NCBI GenBank assembly: GCA_024220525.1
Contig: JAMYWO010000144.1
Location: forward strand, 45,966 to 109,965
Direction of reading: 5' to 3'
DNA length: 64,000 nucleotides
Origin: Cochliopodium minus
Lineage: Eukaryota; Discosea; Himatismenida; Cochliopodiidae
A program made the translations under genes and the position numbers. Of the stretch, positions 34,056-43,792 are shown piece after piece; the first letter of the stretch is position 1, and every line of letters begins with the position of its first letter. The notes under the pieces were generated by a model. The model did not search any database and was not told the origin of the DNA. It saw only the letters and a program-made list of their open reading frames with translations.

Positions 34056-36086
34056 TTAAATTGGAGGAGCAACATTGCAAATGATTTGTAGCAAAGAAGC
34101 ACTTGGATTAAATCTTTGGTTTTTGAATAGGACGTTGTAGACACTTATGACACTCAACACAGCGCTTTTAACGTGGTGAAACGTGACGAAGCTTTTTTTG
34201 TCCAACAATGCGAACAAGGTAGAAGAAACGATCAAATGGCAAGAGACTCTTGGGTAAGGCCCACGTGATACATCTTTGTGAGTACGAACTACAGAAATTA
34301 TGTCTCTAATGTATTTATGACAGTCTAAAAATTATTATTTAAAAAAAAAAAATACAAAAAATTAAATAAAAAACATTCAAAAAATTAAATAAAAAACATT
34401 CAAAAAATTTAGTAAAAAATTTTATAAAAAAAATTAAAAAATTAAAAAATATTTGAGTTTTACCTTGTGGTAAGAATATTTTTTTGGAGAGTTTGTTCAA
34501 ATGAATAATTCTTTCGAGAGAAATTTTTCCAAACTTTGTGGAAAGGACAGGCTCAACAGTAAATTTTTCGATGGTGTGGAACATAGCGATTTCTTCCATG
34601 AGGAAGTTGGAGAGCTTGACACTAGATGTGACGAAAATGCATATTGCTAACTGTTTTATCTTAAATATTCCCTCCTCTATTTTTAGTGTCATGTCTCTTA
34701 AGAACTATTATACAATGTATAAATTAAAATAATTTAAAAAAAATAAACAAATAAAAATTGATAATAAAAAATAAAATAAAATAAAAAATAAAAATTGGAA
34801 ATTAAATAATAAAATTAAATAAAAAATATTAAAAATAAAAAAATATTAAAATATTAAAAATAAATGAAACTAAAAGTCAAAAAATAAAAATAAAAAATAA
34901 AAAATAATAAAAATAAAAATAATAAAATAAAATAAATAAAAATAATAAAAATAAAAATATTAAAATAAAAAATAAAAAATAAAAAATAAAAAATAAACAA
35001 TAAAAATTAATAAAAATAAAATAAATAAAAATATTAAAATAAAAATTAAACAATTTTAAATTTAAATTTTACGTCGAACAATGCAAACTCTGTTTGTTTT
35101 TTGAGCTGTTTAGAAAGCGAGAAGATGATTATTCTGGGAATTTCTCCGTGCTTCTTGGACAGTATTGTTTGGATCATTTCTGGCGTGCTTTCTCCATCCA
35201 AATATATTTTTTGTGTTTTTATTGAAAAATGTGTAACGAGAAACTTTATTTTTCATTTAATTTTGTTTTTAATTTATTTTTAATTTTTTATTGATTTATT
35301 TTATATTTTGTTTTTAATTTTTCATTTATTTTATTTTGTTTATTTGTTTTTATCATTTTGTTTATTTTTTTTTACCTTTTTTATGAAATTTGAATATTCA
35401 ATTTGTTTCTCGTCTTGTGATAAAGTAATGAACATGTGATTTCCAGAAATAATACCTTTATCAAATGGATAAAATAAATCCAAAAAAAAAAAAAAAAGAC
35501 TTTTTTTATCCCAATTATAGATGTGAAAGATATATGAATTAATCGATAGAGAATATTCCAAATTTTTTAAATTTGTTAGCGGATGTTAATTTTTTGTTGA
35601 GATATTTATCACTTAGTTCATTAAAAATAAATTTTAAGTTGCAAAAATTGTTCCCTTATCAATAGATGTGTATATATTTAATGTTTGAAAGAGATATGAA
35701 AAGATTTAATACTTACAGCACAACAATTTATTGAGAAAAACTTTATCAATGTCCAAATCAAAGAGATGATCCAAGTAATCAGATACAGTATTGCTGATTT
35801 CTTTCATGGTAAGGAGGGGATATTGATCGAATTCGGCGAAATTGTTGGAGATCTTCAAATTCTCCTCAGTTTTGCACTTCTCACTCTTATCCTTGTCTAT
35901 GAAGGAGATATTATCCTCAGAGGAGAGATTGATGATGGAGATATCTTGCTTATGGACCTTGATATCTTCTGTATAAGGAACTTGGCTATCCTCTGACCTA
36001 TCCTGCATTTCTATAAAATCCTCATTATCCAAATCTATCACTTCTTCATCCTCAAAAACATTATAATAAGAATCTGTCTTCTTCAT
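34056..36086 (-). CDS. Uncharacterised protein with MoxR/AAA-lid-like C-terminus
   Basis: About five exons from ATG 36086 (after an A-run) to TAA 34058-34056. The N-terminal exon is acidic (NVFEDEEVIDLDNEDFIEMQ) then helical (MKEISNTVSDYLDHLFDLDI). The middle exons read HGEIPRIIIFSLSKQLKKQT, KQLAICIFVTSSVKLSNFLM and LSTKFGKISLERIIHLNKLS. The last exon, CHKYIRDIISVVRTHKDVSR then GPYPRVSCHLIVSSTLFALL and DKKSFVTFHHVKSAV, resembles the C-terminal lid of MoxR/MCM-type AAA+ ATPases (R-G-x-x-PR and xxVTxxHV). I cannot find a Walker A GxxxxGKT. It may be a degenerate AAA+ protein or an incomplete model. Confidence 0.5.
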
Positions 36087-36410
36087 TTTTTTTTATATTT
36101 AAAAAAAATAAAAAAAAATAAAAAAAAAAAATAAATTGGATAAAAATGTAAATGTTTTGTTTAATAAATAATTTGATTTTTATACTTATTATCCTAAAAT
36201 TCAATTAATTTTTTTGGGTTAATAATGATTCGTTAAGTGATCTTTATTTACTTTAATAAGATGTCACCCATTTTTAAGGAGACATAATAGTCTTTTTTGA
36301 AACGAGAATATTTGGTTATTAATTTAAATTAATTTTAATATTTTTATTTTTTTTAATTTTAATTTTTATTTTTTATTTTTAATTTTAAAATTTTTAATTA
36401 AAAAATTCTT
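36087..36410. other. Intergenic A/T tract
   Basis: About 320 bases upstream of the 36086 start and downstream of the orphan Vps33 exon. Homopolymer-rich; no feature seen. Confidence 0.5.
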
Positions 36411-36658
36411 TCAAAAAGTATATTCAAGAAAATCTTTCATTATTACATCCCCATTAGTGGTATTGGTTGTCATAATTATATAAGGCTGCTGTTTGGAGAC
36501 ACTTAAAAATCTGATGGCGGCGATCTCAGCATAGGTGCAGCCACCAAGAAAAAAGACTATAATTGGCTTTTTTTCTTCCCATTTGCTGGGTGTAAAACTA
36601 TTATTGTCATTATTGCTGATAATTTCTTCGTATACAGAATTTTTGCGTCTATGTTGTT
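36411..36658 (-). CDS. VPS33: Orphan C-terminal exon of Vps33
   Basis: Acceptor TAAG precedes 36658 and the exon ends at TGA 36413-36411. It reads EQHRRKNSVYEEIISNNDNN, then KWEEKKPIIVFFLGGCTYAE followed by IAAIRFLS, then PYIIMTTNTTNGDVMMKDFL. GGxTxAEIAAxRFLS with TTxxxNG is the C-terminal signature specific to Vps33 among SM proteins. Upstream on the same strand is the N-terminal half of an RFC subunit, to which this exon does not belong. The Vps33 body at 3247-1153 lacks exactly this segment plus at least one exon of roughly 80 residues between. Confidence 0.85.
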
Positions 36659-36789
36659 CTTATGAAAAAAAAAATTTAAATTAAAAATTTGATAATAGAA
36701 AATAAAAATTTAAAAATTTTGTGAAATTTAGTTTTGATATTTTTTTAACATTTTGAGAAAATTTTGAAAATATTTAAAAATAAATTTTT

Positions 36790-37060
36790 GTTTTAAAAAT
36801 TAAATTAAAATAAAAAATAAAAAATAAAAAATAAAAAATAAAAAATAAAAAATAAAAAATAAAAAATAAAAAATAAAANTTAATAAAATAAAAAAATAAA
36901 AAAATAAAAAAATAAAAAAATAATTAAAACAATAAAAATAAGAAAAATAAAAATAAAAAAATAATTAAAAATAATTAAAAACAATAAAAATAAAAAAATA
37001 AAAAGTGAAAAATAAAAAATAATAAAAATAATAAAAAAAATAAAAAAATAAAAAAATATA
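36790..37060. repeat. (AAAAAAT)n low-complexity tract with one ambiguous base
   Basis: About 85 bases of AAAAAAT units, an N at 36879, then irregular AATAAAA units. The repeat unit changes at the N. It separates the RFC exons from the Vps33 C-terminal exon. Confidence 0.85.
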
Positions 37061-37141
37061 AATTAAAAAAATCAGTTTTTATTTAAAAAACAATAAAAAT
37101 AAAAATATAAATTAATTAAACATTCTCTGTTGTTGATTTAC

Positions 37142-37987
37142 CATTATCAATGTACTTGACATTCTCGGCCTTAGCAACCTCCAACAGCCTCTTCAACATC
37201 TGCTCATCCTCCAAACGAGTATACCTCAAAACAGCACAACGACTCTGAATAGGCTCAATGATCTTATTAGACAAGTTGCAAGCCAAAGCGAACCTCGTCG
37301 TGTCGGAATAAATCTCCATCGTTCTTCTTAATGCTTGTTGGGCGGCGTTTGTCATGTTATCTGCTTCGTCTAGTATTACCACTTTGTGTCTTCCTGGGGG
37401 GAGCGTCACTTTTTTCTTGGCGAACATCTTTATTTTTTCTCTCACCACGTCTATTCCTCTGTCGTCTGATGCGTTCAGTTCTAACACTGCGTTTTTGTAG
37501 TTTTCCCCCAGAAGTTGATGTGCCAAACAAAGTATGCTTTTTTTTTTTTTTTTTTTGAAGAATTAAGTTTTGTTGCAAATTTAATATCATATTAATTTAA
37601 TTTTGAATTTCGGTTGAATTAATTCAAGTTATATTTATATATTTGCGCAAATATATATTGAAAGAAAATATATTCTACTTTTAAAAAAAATAATAAAATT
37701 CTTTCTCAATGGGATGTATTCTTTCTTTATTATTACAATCTCTTTATAATTCATTAATCATAATTGTTGTTCATTATTTTATTCTAATATAATCTCTTTG
37801 TCTATAATTGTTACCTAGTTGTTTTTCCTATTCCAGGAGGTCCACAAAGAATCAAGTTTGGCATATTTCCTTGCTGTGAAATAATTTCCAATCTGCTAAC
37901 TGCTTCTTCATTTCCCACGATATCCTTTATCAATATAGGTCTATATTTTTCAACCCATGGTATTGATTGAACACTTTCTTTTTTCAT
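37142..37987 (-). CDS. RFC small subunit (RFC2/Rfc4-type), N-terminal part only
   Basis: Clamp-loader AAA+ subunit that loads PCNA. Exons 37987-37815 and 37536-37142 splice to [40 protein letters not shown] (Walker A), [32 protein letters not shown] (Walker B, DEAD), and [20 protein letters not shown] followed by C (sensor 1 and the SRC motif). All N-terminal family motifs are intact. After KYIDN a donor leads into A/T repeats, and no RFC C-terminal collar domain follows; the next coding sequence is the Vps33 exon. About 130 residues appear to be missing. Confidence 0.9.
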
Positions 37988-38182
37988 TTTTTTTTTTTTT
38001 TTGGCGCAATGAATTAATAATGCTGAAACTTATAAGTTAGAAAGAATTGGTTGGAATGATTGTTTTCTTCAATTTGCATATGACTGATCATCTTTGTTTT
38101 AAATATTTTCTTCCTCTTTTATGAAAAATTTGAAAATATAAAAAAAAAAATAGTGAATTGATTTCTCTTAGAATAGAATGAT

Positions 38183-38894
38183 ATGGTAAATAATACCATT
38201 TTTATTACCTATTGGTTATATCACCAATTTCTTTTCTTTAAAGGAAAATGGAGAAAAAATAACGAAATTTTATTTGAAAAATGAAGAGGGAGAAAAGAAT
38301 TTCCTTTTAATTGACGAGATAAAGAAATTCATGTTATGTGATTGTTCAAATCTTCTTTTGAATGCAAAAATTTGCCATTTATGTTCGAAATCGTTATGCA
38401 TCAAATGTCATTTGAATAAAATAGAATGTGGAGAATGTGGAGAAGAATTAGAAACAAATCTCAAATTAAATGATAAGATAAATCAATTGAGATGCAAATG
38501 CCTCCATTGTGATGAAGAAATGTTTCTGATTAAATCATCCGAACATCCACAAAACAAAGAATCACATTCTACAACAAATGAAATGGAGATGAAAGGATGT
38601 GCATGCAAACATGATCTCAATATATCCATCATGCACAATCTAAAATCACTTCAGCACATTTATAACCTTAATAATAAGCTCCAAGAAGAGAATGATCATC
38701 TCAAGCAGGAAAATCGATATCTGAGGCAGGAGAACAAATTTTTGAAGGAGGAGAATGATCTAATCAAGAAGCAGATCGATGCCTTGAAGGAGAATCAAAA
38801 GATGAAAGAAGAGCATCTCTTTCTCTCTGAAGAAAATAGAAAATTGAGAAAACTTAGTTTATTGTTGAACAAAAAAAATGATATAACTTCGTGA
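38183..38894 (+). CDS. RING-like zinc-finger/coiled-coil protein, truncated duplicate
   Basis: Exon 1 is only ATG (38183-38185), then a 58-bp intron, then exon 2 from 38244. The protein begins MENGEKITKFYLKNEEGEKN. A Cys-rich module follows (MLCDCSNLLLNAKICHLCSK, SLCIKCHLNKIECGECGEEL, LRCKCLHCDEEM), a RING/TRAF-like zinc finger, then a leucine-rich coiled coil (NNKLQEENDHLKQENRYLRQ ENKFLKEENDLIKKQ). It stops at TGA 38892-38894 with no Sel1 repeats. Its first 300 or so coding bases are almost identical to the gene at 39276. Possibly a ubiquitin-ligase-like adaptor; the function is not shown. Confidence 0.8.
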
Positions 38895-39275
38895 TCCTAA
38901 AAAGATTGTTTTTTTTTAATTCTTTTTGGACTAAATTCTAATATAATATATATTTATTAAATATCCTCTGTTTTGAGAATTTCAATTGTTTCTTTTATTA
39001 AGTGACTTGTTGAAGTTGAAGTTTTGAGATTATATCATTAAGCTTTTGTTAAGATATAAATGAAATAATTTCTTAAATAGAAATCTTCAAAGTTCATTCG
39101 TTTGAAAATCTTGAAAGCAAACTTTTTAAAATTAATTAAAAATTTTCTTAAAAATTCAAATGTTCAGTATTTATTTAATAATTTTTAAATCGAAGATTAT
39201 TTTTTTTATCTAGATAGAAACAAAGTATTTTTAAATTCGATTTTCTATCTATTTAAAAAAAAAAAAAGCTTGGGC
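38895..39275. other. Intergenic between the two RING copies
   Basis: About 380 A/T-rich bases. No feature recognised; the second copy's upstream region is not an obvious copy of the first's. Confidence 0.5.
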
Positions 39276-42200
39276 ATGGTAAGTTAACATTTTCAAAAAA
39301 ATAGTGTGAATATTCATATTTCTGAGTTTTATTGTCTGAAGAAAATCTTTTGATCAAAATAATTAATTTTATATTTCTATTTAGAAAAAGGAAAATGAAG
39401 AAAAAATTACAAAATTTTATTTGAAAAATGAAGAGGGAGAAAAGAATTTCCTTTTAATTAACGAGATAAAGAAATTCATGTTATGTGATTGTTCAAATCT
39501 TCTTTTGAATGCAAAAATTTGCCATTTATGTTCGAAATCGTTATGCATCAAATGTCATTTGAATAAAATAGAATGTGGAGAATGTGGAGAAGAATTAGAA
39601 ACAAATCTCAAATTAAATGATAAGATAAATCAATTGAGATGCAAATGCCTCCATTGTGATGAAGAAATGTTTCTGATTAAATCATCCGAACATCCACAAA
39701 ACAAAGAATCACATCTTAAAAAAGATTTTGAAGTAGAATGCAGAAAATGTGTGAAGAAATATAAATTGAAGAATAAAATGCTTGAGAATCTCAAATCACT
39801 CAATCATTTCAACTTCCATAATAATAAACTCCTAAATGAAAATAACATTCTCTTGGATGAAAATTCAATCCTCAAGCAAAACAATGAATCTTTGAAACAT
39901 GAGAACAGACAATTCAAAAAGCAATTAAATGAATTGAAGAGTAAGAATGATAAAGAGAACATCGATGAAATGAATATAAAAGAAAAATCAAGAATTAAAG
40001 GAATTAGTCCTAAAATCAATCATATTGATGATGATGATAAAAAATATTCTTCATACGATGGAGATTCACATTCAAATAGTATCAATTCTTCCGAAGAAAA
40101 ACAAAATATAAACATAGATACCTTTTTTGATATAAAAGAAAAAAATATAGATCCTCAGATTGAAAAAATCTATGAAAGTAAGCAGCATTGATAAAATTCT
40201 AGAGATGTTCAAAACTTTACAACAGTTCCAAATTTGTTAGTTATAAATTAATATCCGCTAACAAAGTTGTAAATTTTGGACATGTCTAATAAAATTCAAA
40301 CAATTCAATTTTTTTTATTTTTTTTTTTACAATAGGCAAAGCTATTTTAGCATTCAATCTTAAATTTGGAATCAGTAATCTTATTGATGAAGGGAAAGCA
40401 AAGGAAATTTCGGTAGAGTGCAGTCATAATGGAAACAAGTTTGCAGAGGGGATGAACAGTTACTTTGGATGGGAGACTGAACAAAGCTTTGAGAAAGCTC
40501 ACTTCATTTTCTCTGAGATAGTTCAAAAAGACAAGAAAAGAGAAAGGGAGCAAACTTCTTATTGTATTAACTTTCTTGCATTCATGTATGAAAATGGAGA
40601 GGGAACGAGGAAAGATATAAACTTTGCCATCACTCTTTATAAACAAGCTGTTAAATTGGATAACTCTAGTTCCATGGTTAATCTTGCTTGGATCTATGAG
40701 AATGCACCTGAAGAAGGAGAAGAAGGAGGGATCAGAAGGGATTTAAATCTCGCTGTAAAATATTATAATCAAGCTATTGAATTGAGTAACTCTACTGCAA
40801 TGAATAACCTTGCCAAGTTATACGAAAAGGGGAAGGAGAATATCAGAAAAGAAATCAAACAATCCTTTGAACTCTACAAAAGAGCGATAGGTCTTGAGAA
40901 CACAACCGCCATGTGCAACCTTGCCAACATCTATCTGAGAGGAGAAGAAGGAATAAAGAAAAACACCAATGTAGCAATAAACCTTTTGAAAAAAGCTGCT
41001 GAAATGAAAAATATCAATGCTATGAATAACCTTGCGAGATTATATGAAACAGGCAAAGATGGAATCAAGAAAGATCTCATTTTGGCTGTAAAGTTTTACC
41101 AAAAGGCCGCTGATTTGAACAACTCCCATGCCATTTTCAATCTTGCCAGAATTTATGAAAATGGAGATAGGTGTGTCAAACAGGACATTCATCTCGCTAT
41201 CAATCTTTACAAACGTGCTGCAAAATTAAATCATTCTTATGCGATGAACAACTTGGTAAAAAATATTTTTCTCTTTTTCATTTTTTCATTGTTGAATATT
41301 TCTTTATTTAATTTCAAATTTCAAATTTGAAATTTCTTTTTTTTTTTTTAATTTTTTTATTTTTTATTTTTTAATTTTCATTTTTTTGTTATTTATTTTT
41401 TATTTTTATTTCAAATTTTTTATTTTTTTAGGCTTTCATTTATCATGAAGGAAAAGATAAAATCAAGAAAGACTTGAAAAAAGCAATCTCTTATTACAAA
41501 AAAGCATCCAAGCTGGGAAATCATCATGCCATGTACAACTTGGCCTCCATTTTCCAAAAAGGAGAACATGGATTAGTCTCTAAAAATCTACCTTATGCCA
41601 TTAATCTTTACAAGAAATCAAGTCATTTAGGTAAAAAAAAAAATTTAAAAATTATTTTTTATTTTTTCCATTTTATTTATTTTTTAATTTTTTTTTATTT
41701 TAATAATTTTTTATTTTATAAAGGAAATTCAAATTCGATGTACTGTCTGGTAATATCTTTATTTTTTAATTTATATCTAGAATAATTAATAACAGGGGAG
41801 GATATACGAGAAAGGAAAGGAAGGAGTCGTAGAGAGAAACATTCCTAGGGCAATTAATCTTTACAAAAGATCATCTGAATTAAGTAAAAAAAAGAAAATT
41901 AATTTTAAATAATAATTGAAAAATATAATAAAAAAAAAATAAAAAAAAATTTCTTTAAAAACATATTTAAAAAAAAACATTTAAAAATATTTTATTTTAA
42001 AATAGATAATCCACAAGCCATGAATTATTTGGTAAAAACTTTTTTATAAACTTATATTTTTTAAATTTTGAAAATTTTTAATTTTGTAATTTTTTTTTTA
42101 GGCTAAATTATATGAGGTTGGAGTGAAAGATTTTTTAGAGAAAGATATTGATATGGCAATTAAATACTACAAAAAAGCTTCTGAGCAAGGACATTCTCAT

Positions 42201-43319
42201 TCTATGGTCTAAAAAAAATAAATAAAAAAATAAATAAAAAATAAAAATAAAAATAAAATAAAAACAAAAAAAAATAAATAAAAAAAACAAATAAAAAAAT
42301 AAATATTCAAAAAAATAAATAATAAAATTAAACATTTTTTTTTATGATTAAAAGGTTGATCTTGCTTCTATTTATGAAGAAGGAAAAGAAGGCACTGAAA
42401 TAGATGTTCCTTATGCTATTACTTTGTACAAAAAAGCTATTGAACTCAACAACCCTTCCGCCATGTTTCATTTAGCTAATATTTATCACAATGGTATTTT
42501 TTATTTTTTTTAATTTTCTTACTTTTTATTTTTATTTATTATTTATTTAAACTATTTTCTTTATTTTCATTATTTTTATTTTAAATTTTATCATTAAATT
42601 TTATTTTTATTTATTATTTATTCAAACTATTTGCTTTATTATTTTTATTTTCTTTATTTTTAAATTTTATTATTCTATTTTAATTTTAATTTTTTTTTAA
42701 TTTTCTTACTTTTTATTTTTATTTTTTATTCATATATTTTTATTTTTATTCTATTTTTATTCTATTTTTATTTTTATTCTATTTTTTTTTTCAATTTTCT
42801 TACTTTTTATTTTTATTTTCATTATTTAATTTATTATTTATATTTTTACAATTTAATCTAAAAGGGAAAGAAGGAGTAAAGAGAGACATAAATTTGGCAT
42901 TAGAATATTACGGAAAAGCAATCAGTTTGAACTTTACACCAGCAATGAACAACCTCGCCATGATCTACGAAGAAGGGAAAAACGGGGTAAAAAGAGATAT
43001 TTCGAGATCAGTGGAGCTCTATAAGAAATCAATTGATTTGAATAACCATTATGCTATGAACAACCTTGCTTTCATTTATCAGAAGGGGAACGGTTCAATT
43101 AAGAAAGACATTAATAAAGCCATGGATCTTTATAAACAAGCTTCTGAGCTCAACAATCACAGTTCGATGTACAATCTTGGATTTATCTATGAGAAAGGGG
43201 TAAATTTTTTTTCTTTTTTAAAAAATTATTTATAATAATATTCATTATTTTTTCTTTTAAATTTCTATATTTTATTTTTTATTTTTTAAATTTTTATTTT
43301 TTTATTTTTTATTTTATTT

Positions 43320-43356
<37 letters not shown>

Positions 43357-43734
43357 ATTTTTTATTTTATTTTTTTTTTTTTAAATTTTTTTATTTTATA
43401 TTTCTTTTATTTTATATTTTATTTTATATTTCTTTTATTTTTTTTATTTCTAATTATTTTTTATTTTTTATTTTCAATATTTTATATTTTTTATTAAATT
43501 TTTTATTTTTATTGTTTTTAGTTGGAAGGAATTAATGTAGATACACATTTGGCCATCTTTTACTACCAAAAAGCTTCTGAACTTAACAATTCCCATGCAA
43601 TGATCAACCTCGCCAACATCTACGAGGAGGGAAAAGATGCTAAAAAGGACATATTGCTGGCAACAAAGTTTTACAAGAGAGCAGCTGAATTAGGAAATCC
43701 GACAGCACTAGAAAAACTTGAAAAATTGAAATAA
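39276..43734 (+). CDS. RING-like/coiled-coil/Sel1-repeat protein
   Basis: Exon 1 is ATG only (39276-39278). Exon 2 (39385-40177) has the Cys-rich finger and coiled coil shared with the 38183 copy. A donor GTAAGC in GAAAGTAAGC at 40178 and an acceptor at 40335 join EKIYES to KAILAFNLKFGISNLIDEGK, and then Sel1-like repeats start. At least a dozen repeats follow over about nine more exons (40336-41255, 41432-41630 and so on), e.g. NSTAMNNLAKLYEKGKENIR, NTTAMCNLANIYLRGEEGIK, NHYAMNNLAFIYQKGNGSIK, NSHAMINLANIYEEGKDAKK. Sel1 solenoids scaffold proteins, for instance ERAD ligases. Ends LEKLEKLK. No transmembrane segment or signal peptide is seen, so a cytosolic role is likelier. Confidence 0.82.
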
Positions 43735-43792
43735 TTATTCAAAAAAAAAATTATAAAAAAAAAAATAAAAAATAAATAAAATAAAAATAAAA

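Noticed and set aside
40178-40191. Stop after EKIYESKQH as the end of the second RING gene
   Set aside because: A consensus donor GTAAGC precedes it and joins in phase to the Sel1 exons, although a short isoform ending here remains possible.
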